Origin: Gemmata massiliana
Lineage (GTDB): Bacteria; Planctomycetota; Planctomycetia; Gemmatales; Gemmataceae
Direction of reading: 5' to 3'
NCBI RefSeq assembly: GCF_901538265.1
Contig: NZ_LR593886.1
Location: 7,771,738 to 7,835,737, forward strand
DNA: 64,000 nucleotides
Under the pieces are notes generated by a model. The model made no database searches. It was not told the DNA's origin and worked only from the letters and a program-made list of their open reading frames with translations. Numbering within the stretch: the first letter of the stretch is position 1; each line of letters begins with the position of its first letter. Below are positions 54,778-63,542 of the stretch, one piece after another. The translations under genes were made by a program, and so were the position numbers.

Positions 54778-55110
54778 GTGTGGAATTCACCGGTCGGGCG
54801 GGTCCGCGCCGCGGGCCTCGTTGAAGGCGTTTCGGCGCTGATCCTGTTTTTCGTCGCGATGCCGCTGAAGTACCTCTCCGGGATGCCGGAGCTGGGCAAA
54901 GAAGTGGTGTTCTGGGTGGGCGCGATCCACGGCGGGCTGTTCGTCGCCTACGCGCTCATCACGTTTACCGCGTGGGGACAGGGCGCGCTGCGGGCGAGGC
55001 ACGTCGGAATGGCCGCGGTCGCGTCGATTATCCCGTTCGGGCCGTTCGTCATCGACCGCAAGCTGAAGGCGTTTGAAGACGCCAACGCCCCCGCCGCGCC
55101 GGTGGCGTAA
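54778..55110 (+). CDS. DUF3817 integral membrane protein
   Basis: 110 residues from a GTG at 54778. AAGLVEGVSALILFFVAMPL followed by KYLSGMPELGKEVVFWVGAI, then HGGLFVAYALITF and SIIPFGPFVIDRKL match the DUF3817 family (E-G-x-S, K-Y, H-G, P-F-G). Three membrane helices are expected. The role is unknown; related proteins sit in the inner membrane. Confidence 0.85.
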   Translation: MWNSPVGRVRAAGLVEGVSALILFFVAMPLKYLSGMPELGKEVVFWVGAIHGGLFVAYALITFTAWGQGALRARHVGMAAVASIIPFGPFVIDRKLKAFEDANAPAAPVA

Positions 55111-55120
55111 CGATACGCGG

Positions 55121-55960
55121 TCACTTTTTTGGCAGCGGGCGGGCGTAAACCCCGAGGTGGCTCGCCGCGACCCGCTCCGTTCCGGGCTTGTTCGCGTGGA
55201 TCGGGCGGTTCACGACGGTCGGCGCCCCGTCCGCGCCTTCCACCACGAGCGCGGTCGTGCCGCCGCCGTCGAGGTTGATGCCCTCCGTGCAGCCGAGCGC
55301 CTTCAACCACGCACCCACCTCGTTCGTCATCGCGCCGTCGCTGAACTCCTTCTGGCGCCCGTCGATCACAAGAAACACAAGCGTCTTACCGTCCGTGGTA
55401 ACGCCCGCGGCGGTACGCGGGTGGATCGACTTGTCTCCGACAATCACTTCACCCTTCTTCAGAACGATGTGGAACCCGCCAACCGCGTTCTCGATCCCCT
55501 CGAAGTTGAACGGTGGGGCCGCGATCGTCGCCTTGTTGTCCTTCCTGAGCAACAGTGCGGGCAGTTTCTCCTGACCGGGCGAAACTAACTTCCCGCGGCT
55601 GACCTGAACCCCGACCACGTCCTGCTCCTTCTCCTCGTCCTTGTGGATCGGCGCGAACGGTGCCGCGTTGATCGCGAGTTGCAGTTTGTGGCGCTTCAGG
55701 AAAGTGCTGGTCTTCAGCCCGTCGGTTTCGCCTGGCCGGTCCCCGTTGCCGGGCGTCGCCAGGAACTCGATCCCGGGCGCGGTGAGATCAATGCGGACCG
55801 CGTGCCCCTTCATGAGCCGGGGGCTCTCCGCGCTCAGGTCGGTCCGCTCGATCCCGACAAAGAGCGGCTTCCACGACGGGGGACTCGCGAACGGCTCATC
55901 GGCGCCCGCAGAAAACCCGGCGGACGCGGTCAAAAACGCCACCAAAAGGACGGATCGCAT
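55121..55960 (-). CDS. secreted phosphodiester glycosidase-family protein (NAGPA/DUF2233)
   Basis: 279 residues from ATG 55960; an in-frame ATG at 55981 adds seven. Signal peptide MRSVLLVAFLTASAGFSAGA. AINAAPFAP, GFHIVLKKGEVIV, RTAAGVTTDGKTLVFLVIDG and EGINLDGGGTTALVV are the core of the NAGPA-like domain (the last, L-D-G-G-G-T, being the signature). Members cleave phosphodiester-linked sugars; a role in exopolysaccharide metabolism has been shown for relatives. Convergent with the DUF3817 gene. Confidence 0.85.
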   Translation of the reverse strand: MRSVLLVAFLTASAGFSAGADEPFASPPSWKPLFVGIERTDLSAESPRLMKGHAVRIDLTAPGIEFLATPGNGDRPGETDGLKTSTFLKRHKLQLAINAAPFAPIHKDEEKEQDVVGVQVSRGKLVSPGQEKLPALLLRKDNKATIAAPPFNFEGIENAVGGFHIVLKKGEVIVGDKSIHPRTAAGVTTDGKTLVFLVIDGRQKEFSDGAMTNEVGAWLKALGCTEGINLDGGGTTALVVEGADGAPTVVNRPIHANKPGTERVAASHLGVYARPLPKK

Positions 55961-56070
55961 TTCTCGGTCTCGCGTGCTCAAGACGTAACGGGTGCCGACG
56001 GTTATGATACCTACCCCGTTCCTTTTGAAACGAACTCAGAGGGAACTCACAGAGCCTTCACGGACCAGTC

Positions 56071-57384
56071 ATGGACCACTTCGATTACCGCGACCGCACA
56101 CTGTACTGCGAGGACGTCCCCGTTCCCGAGCTGGCCGAGAAGTACGGCACCCCGCTGTACGTCTACTCGCAAGCCACGCTCCTCGACCGTTTGAAAGAAG
56201 TGCAGACCGCGTTCACAGAGGTCAAACCGGTCATCTGCTACAGCGTGAAGGCCAACGGGAACCTGAGCATCGCCCGGCTCATGGGCCAGAACGGGGCCGG
56301 GTTCGACGTCACGTCCCAGGGCGAGTTCCAGCGCGCGCTCAAGGCGGGACCGACCGGGTCGAAGATCGTGTTTGCGGGCGTGGGGAAGTCCGACGCCGAG
56401 ATCGAGTTCGCCCTGAAGAACGACGTGTTCCTCTTCGACGTGGAGAGCGAACAGGAGCTGCACGCGATCGGTGCCGTGGCTCAGAAACTCGGTGTGAAGG
56501 CGCCGGTCGCGCTCCGCGTGAACCCGGACCTGCCGCCGAAGACGCACGTCAAGACCGACACGTCCGTCAAGGGCGTCAAGTTCGGCCTCGACATCGAAAC
56601 CATCGTGGACGTTGCGAAGGGCGTGGTCGGGCACCCGGGGCTCGCCGTCGTCGGACTGCACATGCACCTCGGGTCGCCGATTCTGAAGGCCGAACCGTAC
56701 CGCATGGGGGCCGAAAAGGGGGTGGCGCTCATCAAGCAGTTCCGCGCCCAGGGGCACGACATCAAGTTCCTGAACATGGGCGGCGGGTTCGGGATCAACT
56801 ACCGCAAGGACGAGGCGAAGCCCGCCAGCGCGTTCGCCGAGGTCATCATCCCCGCGGTGAAGGAATCGGGGTGCCAGCTCATCCTCGAACCGGGCCGCTT
56901 CATCGCCGGTAACGCGGCGATCCTGCTCAGCCGGGTGGTGTTCACCAAGTCCACCGGCGGGAAGCACTACATCATCCAGGACGCGGCGATGAACGACCTC
57001 ATTCGCCCCACGCTGTACGGCTCGTTCCACCGCATCTGGCCGGTGACCCCCTCTACGGAGGTGCCCGTCCGCCCCGATGTGAACGGCGACCCGGACGACC
57101 CGAACCCGTTCCGCGCGATGCCCAACTGCTTCACCCAGGACGTGGTCGGGCCGGTGTGCGAGAGCGGCGACTACCTCGCCAAGGACCGCCCGCTGCCCGG
57201 CGTGAAGCGCGGTGACCTGCTCGCGGTCTTCTCGGCCGGCGCCTACGGCATGGCGATGGCCTCGAACTACAACTCGCGCGTCCGGGCCGCGGAGGTGCTC
57301 GTTACAGGCCGCACACATCGACTGATCCGCCGCCGCGAGACGTTCGCGGACCTCGTCGCGTGTGAAGAGGATTGCTTAACTTGA
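56071..57384 (+). CDS. lysA: diaminopimelate decarboxylase
   Basis: 437 residues, the usual length. Fold type III PLP enzyme: VICYSVKANGN with PLP-binding Lys60, HMHLGS, NMGGGFGINY for phosphate binding, EPGRFIAGNAA, and GPVCESGDYLAKDR with the catalytic Cys near 363 from the partner subunit. It converts meso-diaminopimelate to lysine and CO2, the last step of lysine synthesis. It stands alone; no dap genes are adjacent. Confidence 0.93.
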   Translation: MDHFDYRDRTLYCEDVPVPELAEKYGTPLYVYSQATLLDRLKEVQTAFTEVKPVICYSVKANGNLSIARLMGQNGAGFDVTSQGEFQRALKAGPTGSKIVFAGVGKSDAEIEFALKNDVFLFDVESEQELHAIGAVAQKLGVKAPVALRVNPDLPPKTHVKTDTSVKGVKFGLDIETIVDVAKGVVGHPGLAVVGLHMHLGSPILKAEPYRMGAEKGVALIKQFRAQGHDIKFLNMGGGFGINYRKDEAKPASAFAEVIIPAVKESGCQLILEPGRFIAGNAAILLSRVVFTKSTGGKHYIIQDAAMNDLIRPTLYGSFHRIWPVTPSTEVPVRPDVNGDPDDPNPFRAMPNCFTQDVVGPVCESGDYLAKDRPLPGVKRGDLLAVFSAGAYGMAMASNYNSRVRAAEVLVTGRTHRLIRRRETFADLVACEEDCLT

Positions 57385-57629
57385 CGGGCGCTTCCAGAAT
57401 GCACATCAGATGATCCCGGTCTGCGAAGGCGCGGTGATTCGGACCCGTGTTGGACTCCTCGAACGAGTTGCGAGGAAATCACGCACCGGTCCGAACGACT
57501 CGTAGTTATTGCCCTATCGACCGGGATTACCCACTTTACCGCGCCTTTTTCGCCCGTTAGCGTGAAAGGTGCGGCACTGTTGCCGCCATCAGCTCTTACT
57601 CGCGCCCGGCCGCATTGAGGAGACACCCG

Positions 57630-60602
57630 GTGAGAACCGCTTCGTTCCTCGCCCTCGCTTTGGTTCTCGCGCTGGTGCTCGACTCGCGCGACGCGACCGC
57701 GCAGCCGCCCAAGGCGCCGGTGTTCAAACCGACCGAGATCTACGACAAACTCCGCACCACGATCGACGAGGGGAAGTTCGACGTCACGGGGATCTACCTC
57801 GACGAGTTCCTCAAGAGCAACCCGCCCGACGCGGACCTGCTGGAAATCGAGCGCAAGTACGGGACGACGACGTTCCAGGCGCTCCGCACCATCCCGAAAT
57901 ACTCCGACGACCCGGCGACCGAGAAGAAGATCCGGGCCAACATCGAGGAGCTTAACAAGCGCGCACAGGCGGCGGCCGGGAAACTGCTCTACACCAAGGA
58001 GCGCGTTAACAAGTACATCGCCAACCTGGGCAAGACGCCGGAAGAGAAAGAGTTCGCCCAATTGGAACTGAAGCGCACCGGCGACTACGCGATCCCGTAC
58101 CTGATCGAAGCGATCCGCACCAACCCCGACCCGGACCTGTACTCCGGCATCATCGAGACCATCCCGGTTCTCGAAGCCCCGACGATGGCCGGGTGGGTCG
58201 CGGCCCTCGACGGGCTGCCCGCGGACCGTCAGTACGGCATCCTGAGCGCGATGGCCAAGCGCCGTGACGCGCTGAACCTGCTCCAGAACGCCCAGACCGA
58301 CTTCACGCCGAACCTGTGGCGCATTCTGTCGGGTCCGCGGTCGGCGAGTCCGACGCTGTACGATCTCGCGGAACAACTCGTCAACAAAGTGGTCCCCGGG
58401 GCCAAAGCCGACACGAAGCGCCCGGAAGCCGAACTCACCGCGCTGGCCCGCAAGTTCTACGACCGCAAGGCCCGGTTCCTGGGCGTGCGGAACAACTCCG
58501 ACGGCAGTTCGCCCCGCGTGCCCGTTTGGGTCACCGTCGACCGCGGCGGGTTGATCTCGATCACGCGGTTGGACGTCCCGGTCAGTCAGGCGGAAGAGTA
58601 TTACGGCCTGCGTTACGCGCGCTGGGTGCTGGACACAAAACCCGACTACGAACCGGCTCAAGCACTGATCCTGGCTCTCGCATCCGAACGAGCGGTAGAA
58701 CGCGCACGCGGCGGGAACCTCGCGGTGACCGAACCCACTGCGTACAAGTTGCTCGCCGACGCGCCGTCGTCGTTGCTGACGGAACTTCTGACGCGCGGGC
58801 TTAACGAAAAGCGCACCGCGCTCGTGCTCGCGACGGTCCAAGCACTGGGCGACCGCGCCGACCGCGAAGCGGCCACACCGCCCGCGGGAACGGCGGGCAA
58901 GCCGTCGCTCCTCGTGCGGGCGCTGAGCTACCCCGACCACGCGGTCCAGTTCGCCGCGGCCACCGCCCTGCTCCGCTCGCCGGTCCCGGTCCCCGCGAGC
59001 GCGAAGCCCGCGATTGTGGAAGCCCTGCGGCGCGCGGCCGCAACCGACTCGGGTAAAGTGGGCAGCGCGAAGGGCACCGTGCTGCTGGCCGACCCCAGCA
59101 AGTTCCGTGGGGACGCGAACGCGAGCATCCTGTACGGAATGGGCTACGACGTCGAGCAGTTCACCAGCGGGCGCGACCTGCTCCGGCGCGTCGCCCGGGC
59201 CTCGGACTTCGACCTGATCTTCATCGATCGCCACACGCCGAACCCGGAACTGATCGACCTGATCTCGCAGCTCACGTCGGACACCCGCACCGCGGCCCGT
59301 CCGGTGTTCGTGATCGCGTCCTCGGACAAACCGAAGGCGCCGACGTTCGATCAGCTCCTGGTCCGCACGGGCGCCATTATCGCCGCGACCGGGAACGCCA
59401 CCATCTCGCTGCCGCCCGCTTACATACCCGATCCACAACACTCGCCGGACGAACAAAACCGCCGACTCCAAGAGGTCCAGAGGGCGCGGGAGCAGGTCGT
59501 CTACCGAGCGGCGGCGGAACGTGCCCAGCGGCTCCACCGCATCGTCGACACGCTCTCGCTGACGCTCAACGAGAACCAGAAGCTGCTGCTGGACCTCCGC
59601 ATTCAGCTCATGACCTATTCGATCCTGGCCGCCGAGATTCCGGTCTGGGCCGGGGCCATTCCGGAAATAACCGTGGCCGCCTCACAAATTGCGGCCGCGG
59701 AAATCGCCCGCCTCCAAAAGCAGATCGCGCTCCAACCGGCGAGTGCGGCCTACGGGACCGCGGTCGCGAGCAGCGACCTGATGAAGCTCCTCGAGCGGTT
59801 CGAGCCGGACGTCGCGAAAAACAAAGCCTCCCAGGACCGGTACGACTTCATCCGCTCGCACGTCGATCCGGAAGAACTGGGCATCACCATCGAAACGTTC
59901 CGCGACCAAGCCGCTGAAGCCCGGCTCACGCGGATGTTCAAAAGCTACCCCGAAGTGAAGATCATCCCGGAACCGTACTCGAAACTCGGACTCGAATCGG
60001 AATTCAAAACGCTTTACGCCGACCCGATGATGATCCCCCGTGACCCGGCGGTGAAGAAGGCGGATGCGCGGACCGCGATCGAGTTCATTCGGCTGATGGC
60101 GATCGGCGACCTGCCCGGCTACGAACTCAAAACGACGGAAGGCGAACTCCGGGACGCCGTTGTGCTCAACCCCGATCCGGACATCGCGTCCACGGCGATC
60201 GACGCCCTGGAGCGGTTCAAGTCGGCTGCGGCGCAGCAAGCGATCCTGCAACTCGCGACCAAGAAGATCGGCGCGCCGCCGGTGTCTCTGCGCCGCAAAG
60301 CGGCCGACGCGGTGATTCGCCACATCCGCGCGAACGGGAAAGCGGTGACGCCCGAACTGGTGAATGAGGTCGTCGAGCAATCGACCCCGGAAGCTACCCC
60401 GGACGCCGAACTGCGGGCCAAGTTCCTGACGCTCAAGGGTATGCTCGCGTTCAAGGCGGGCGACTTCACCAGCCAACTGAAGGGCTACAGCCCGCCGATC
60501 GTTCCCCCGGAACCGAAGAAAGAAGCTGAGAAGAAAGAGCCGGAGCAAAAGGAACCGGAAAAGAAAGAACCGGAACAAAAAGACCCGCCCCCGCCCGAGT
60601 GA
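57630..60602 (+). CDS. large secreted helical-repeat protein with a receiver-like domain
   Basis: 990 residues from a GTG at 57630; GAGGAG lies about 10 bases upstream (a TTG at 57615 is less likely). Signal peptide VRTASFLALALVLALVLDSR. Residues about 30-480 and 640-930 are helical HEAT-like repeats. Residues about 485-600 read GTVLLADPSKFRGDANASIL, then FDLIFIDRHTP and PVFVIASSDKP, the strand order of a CheY-like receiver with Asp at the usual place but no conserved final Lys-Pro. The C-terminus is a Lys/Glu/Pro repeat. Export of a receiver-like fold is unusual. Confidence 0.78.
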   Translation: MRTASFLALALVLALVLDSRDATAQPPKAPVFKPTEIYDKLRTTIDEGKFDVTGIYLDEFLKSNPPDADLLEIERKYGTTTFQALRTIPKYSDDPATEKKIRANIEELNKRAQAAAGKLLYTKERVNKYIANLGKTPEEKEFAQLELKRTGDYAIPYLIEAIRTNPDPDLYSGIIETIPVLEAPTMAGWVAALDGLPADRQYGILSAMAKRRDALNLLQNAQTDFTPNLWRILSGPRSASPTLYDLAEQLVNKVVPGAKADTKRPEAELTALARKFYDRKARFLGVRNNSDGSSPRVPVWVTVDRGGLISITRLDVPVSQAEEYYGLRYARWVLDTKPDYEPAQALILALASERAVERARGGNLAVTEPTAYKLLADAPSSLLTELLTRGLNEKRTALVLATVQALGDRADREAATPPAGTAGKPSLLVRALSYPDHAVQFAAATALLRSPVPVPASAKPAIVEALRRAAATDSGKVGSAKGTVLLADPSKFRGDANASILYGMGYDVEQFTSGRDLLRRVARASDFDLIFIDRHTPNPELIDLISQLTSDTRTAARPVFVIASSDKPKAPTFDQLLVRTGAIIAATGNATISLPPAYIPDPQHSPDEQNRRLQEVQRAREQVVYRAAAERAQRLHRIVDTLSLTLNENQKLLLDLRIQLMTYSILAAEIPVWAGAIPEITVAASQIAAAEIARLQKQIALQPASAAYGTAVASSDLMKLLERFEPDVAKNKASQDRYDFIRSHVDPEELGITIETFRDQAAEARLTRMFKSYPEVKIIPEPYSKLGLESEFKTLYADPMMIPRDPAVKKADARTAIEFIRLMAIGDLPGYELKTTEGELRDAVVLNPDPDIASTAIDALERFKSAAAQQAILQLATKKIGAPPVSLRRKAADAVIRHIRANGKAVTPELVNEVVEQSTPEATPDAELRAKFLTLKGMLAFKAGDFTSQLKGYSPPIVPPEPKKEAEKKEPEQKEPEKKEPEQKDPPPPE

Positions 60603-60610
60603 GAACGCAC

Positions 60611-60658
60611 AAAATGAAGAAGGCCCAGGGGTCGGAACCCCTGGGCCTTCTTCATTTT
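60611..60658. terminator. 22-bp perfect stem-loop terminator
   Basis: Bases 60611-60632 pair perfectly with 60637-60658 around CGGA; the stem includes GAAGAAGGCCCAGGGG. The outer A/T pairs give a T-run (TTTT) on the plus strand and, by symmetry, on the minus strand. It lies 9 bases after the stop of the secreted repeat protein and should act in both directions. Confidence 0.92.
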
Positions 60659-60834
60659 GCCCCTTTAGGAGCGAAAACGAGAACACATCGCGGTACGATT
60701 GAGCGCATTAAAAGAGCTGGCGAGATCACAACACAGACGAGATCAGTGCAGAAGTGGGAAAGTCGGTGGCAATTTACCACCAACTTCCTGAACGGGTTGG
60801 CAACACGGCGCGGATTGAAGGGGTCGTGTGATTC

Positions 60835-61065
60835 TTATTTTCGGCGCCCACTCATACGGTAGTTGTCCCCGGCCGTTCCCGTTGCCAACTTCTCGGCTTC
60901 CTTCTCCGTCTTGATCCCCGTGTGCAGCAGAGTGTGGAAGCCGGGCTTCGCGGCCTCGATCGCGTCCCATTCCCGCTGCTCACACACCACGTTCCCGCCC
61001 ACTTTCCCCTTCTCCAACGTCATTCGGTACACGACCCAGGCGTTGCAGATTTCGCGTGCGCGCAT
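60835..61065 (-). CDS. small hypothetical protein, 76 residues
   Basis: ATG 61065 opens MRAREICNAWVVYRMTLEKG, followed by helical and polar segments (REWDAIEAAKPGFHTLLHTG). The frame extends upstream to 61248 but without coding character. No cysteine pair, membrane helix or signal. The terminator at 60611 would end its transcript. No family is recognised. Confidence 0.65.
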   Translation of the reverse strand: MRAREICNAWVVYRMTLEKGKVGGNVVCEQREWDAIEAAKPGFHTLLHTGIKTEKEAEKLATGTAGDNYRMSGRRK

Positions 61066-61431
61066 TGAGGCTCCGTTTGGGGTGACGGTGCATTGTACCA
61101 GAGTCCCGACCCGCCCGTTAAGATTTCCAACCGAATAAGAGATTGCCGGCGAAAACCGAAAACGAACGACTGTAGGCAGGGCTTCGGTCCTGTGAACTAT
61201 TGTGCCTGCTTCATTTCTCGCCACTTCCGCGCAACGCAAATCACCCATCTTCCCAATTTTGTTACGGGTGTGCTCGCTCGAATTCTTTGAAAGCCCCCAC
61301 CCACTCCGCCGGGATATACTTAATTTGGCCGATCTCGACGAATATTATCTGGCACAGCGCAAGCCCCGCCGTCCCCCGCGTTCGAGCAACGAACCCCGGC
61401 GGGACTGACCGGGACCATGAGGAGCAAAATC
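61066..61431. other. intergenic gap between divergent genes
   Basis: No gene is supported. It should hold promoters for both neighbours. GAGGAGC just before 61432 is the ribosome binding site of the next gene. Confidence 0.45.
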
Positions 61432-62184
61432 ATGACCCGCACGACCGCCAGCAACTCGTCGAATCAACCGACCATCGAAGCCCTGATGATGCGCTTTCTC
61501 GCCAGCCGCTCAGACGCCGGATCGTCGGCAGTCGAGTCGGGGGAGAGCGAGGTTGAACCGCACGAAGTCGCGGCCGGGTTCCGGGTTGACCCGCGGGCCG
61601 CTTGGCACGACGCGAACTACACCGGGGTGAACGGTTCCCCGCCCGCGGCCCAACTCCCGACCGAATGGGCGATCCTGGTTGGTCAGCCGTCGTCCGCGTT
61701 CGCGCTGCCGATGGCGGCCGGGCACTTCCCGCAGCGAGTGAAAGACCTGCAACCGCTGCTCACGAAGTTCAACCCGGCCGAACTGCGGCCGACCGGCACG
61801 CAGGGCGCGCTGCCCGCGTTCGCCGGGATGCGGACCTGGATCGCCAAGAACGGCAAAACGAGCCCGCTCGTCGCGGCCGGCCTCGCACGCACGCTGGGCG
61901 ACTTCGACACCGCCGCGAAACTGCTCGACGGCACGACCGGCGCCGAGAACGAGAAGGCCGCACTGCTGTGGCAGCGGGGTAAGTGTGCGGAAGCACTCGC
62001 GGCGTGGGACGCGATGCCGGAATCGGCCGCCGTGCAGTTCAACCGCGGCATGGCCCGGCTGTTCCTGGGGCAAATCGCCGATGCCCGCCCGCTGCTGCAA
62101 AAAGCGGTGGACGCGATCCCCGAAACGAGCGGCTGGCACACGCTCGCCCGGCTGTACCTGGCCGTCGCCGAGATCCACGGTTAA
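61432..62184 (+). CDS. hypothetical protein with TPR-like C-terminal part
   Basis: 250 residues. The ATG at 61432 is preferred over 61417 because GAGGAG lies 8 bases before it and overlaps the earlier ATG. Residues about 130-250 form helical pairs (GKTSPLVAAGLARTLGDFDT, EKAALLWQRGKCAEALAAWD, LFLGQIADARPLLQKAVDAI) resembling tetratricopeptide repeats. The N-terminal part is unrecognised. Followed by a terminator. Confidence 0.75.
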   Translation: MTRTTASNSSNQPTIEALMMRFLASRSDAGSSAVESGESEVEPHEVAAGFRVDPRAAWHDANYTGVNGSPPAAQLPTEWAILVGQPSSAFALPMAAGHFPQRVKDLQPLLTKFNPAELRPTGTQGALPAFAGMRTWIAKNGKTSPLVAAGLARTLGDFDTAAKLLDGTTGAENEKAALLWQRGKCAEALAAWDAMPESAAVQFNRGMARLFLGQIADARPLLQKAVDAIPETSGWHTLARLYLAVAEIHG

Positions 62185-62208
62185 GCGACCGATAACGACC
62201 GAAACACG

Positions 62209-62250
62209 CACCCCGCGGCCGGAATTATCCGACCGCGGGGTGGTGCGTTT
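62209..62250 (+). terminator. GC-rich stem-loop terminator with T-run
   Basis: CACCCCGCGG (62209-62218) pairs with CCGCGGGGTG (62233-62242), followed by GTGCGTTTT. It lies 25 bases after the stop at 62184, the expected place for an intrinsic terminator. Confidence 0.75.
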
Positions 62251-62353
62251 TGTGCCGCGCACAGTGGGAACCGAACGACTATTTCACTCTATCCGATAAT
62301 CCGATACCATTACGTGAAGCAACAGAACTAAGACCATAGTGTGGACGTCATCC

Positions 62354-62572
62354 ATGCGTATGCCAGTTCAACTGCGGATTGCCCTTACATTAGCCCTGCT
62401 TGTTGTGACCGTTATGTGTTGCCTGATTGCCGGAGGCTTAGCCTCAATTGGGTACAAGTTGCTCGCTGCTCTGCTGGTCATATCGTGGGTAGTATTTTTG
62501 CGGATTATCGGAGCGCATTTCCCCACTCTGGAATGGGGCGGCAAGTCTCAGCGTCCTGTAACCGGGCAATAA
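62354..62572 (+). CDS. small membrane protein, two helices
   Basis: 72 residues from ATG 62354. Two hydrophobic segments (IALTLALLVVTVMCCLIAGG and LLAALLVISWVVFLRIIGA) with a polar tail. No ribosome binding site is evident, so the start is not sure. It precedes the Gemmata-family gene at 62665 by 92 bases. Confidence 0.45.
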   Translation: MRMPVQLRIALTLALLVVTVMCCLIAGGLASIGYKLLAALLVISWVVFLRIIGAHFPTLEWGGKSQRPVTGQ

Positions 62573-62664
62573 ACGACCATCTCACTTCTCACAAGTTCGT
62601 GACCATTTCGCAACCGCGGCGAGGCGCGGTGCCATTGGTACAAAGTGATTCCAGTGGGCATCAA

Positions 62665-63435
62665 ATGACCGAAGCAGAATGGTCGACTGCGACAGTTCCA
62701 GCAACGATGCTGGAGTTTCTTGAAAACAAGACAAGTGAGCGAAAATTACGGCTCTTTGCTTGTAGCTGCTGCCGAGGTGTGTGGCACCGGCTTCGTGCGG
62801 AGTCTCTCCGAACGGCTGTCAAAGTGAGTGAAAAGTTCGCGGATGGCGACGCCGCGGCCAGCGAATTAGAGACGGCTTCAGGGTTCGCTTGGCGTACAAA
62901 GTACCAAATTGAAGAAGCCGAAATCGATTTCACGAACGTAGCTGAGGCGGAGGCAGCAAATGCTTTCTTTCATGCCGCAGAAGCCGCCGCTCAAACAGCA
63001 GGTAGCCCCTTCGATGACGAAACCCCTTACATCTTTAGGACAATAGATGTAGCCCGAAGCACATCTTTTGTGTTCAGTAGCGACGTCGTTGAAGCGGCCT
63101 TATCATCGGGCAGCGGGTATGCATCTCGTGATGAAGAACGTGCCGCTTCAGAATCGGCGCGGAAAGCCGAAGAGATCAAGCAAGCCCACTTCCTTCGCGA
63201 TGTCGTGGGCAACCCCTTCAGACCCGTCACCTTTGACTCCTCTTGGCTTACCTCCACCGTGAGCGCCCTCGCGGCGGGCATCTACACTGAGAGCGCGTTC
63301 GACCGGCTCCCCATCCTGGCCGATGCTCTCCAGGACGCCGGGTGCGACAACGAAGACATCCTAACGCACTTCCGTAGCGACGGGCCACACGTCAAAGGCT
63401 GCTGGGCGCTCGATTTGGTGTTGGGCAAAGCGTAA
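62665..63435 (+). CDS. Gemmata repeat-family protein (TEAEW...GPHVKGCWALDLVLGK)
   Basis: 256 residues from ATG 62665; the open frame extends upstream to 62341 without coding character. Begins MTEAEWSTATVPATMLEFLE, then RKLRLFACSCCRGVWHRL and ends FDRLPILADALQDAGCDNED followed by GPHVKGCWALDLVLGKA. The paralogue at 36204 shares these blocks but lacks about 40 residues in the middle. The family is abundant in Gemmata; the function is unknown. Confidence 0.78.
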   Translation: MTEAEWSTATVPATMLEFLENKTSERKLRLFACSCCRGVWHRLRAESLRTAVKVSEKFADGDAAASELETASGFAWRTKYQIEEAEIDFTNVAEAEAANAFFHAAEAAAQTAGSPFDDETPYIFRTIDVARSTSFVFSSDVVEAALSSGSGYASRDEERAASESARKAEEIKQAHFLRDVVGNPFRPVTFDSSWLTSTVSALAAGIYTESAFDRLPILADALQDAGCDNEDILTHFRSDGPHVKGCWALDLVLGKA

Positions 63436-63542
63436 CACGGCGCGTCCGGGTGGCGCGCAAGCACGAACCCTTGCCGTTCGCACCCACGCGGGTAGCTTGA
63501 TGCCGCCTACCTTCCCGCACCACGTTCACGGAGACACGTTCG

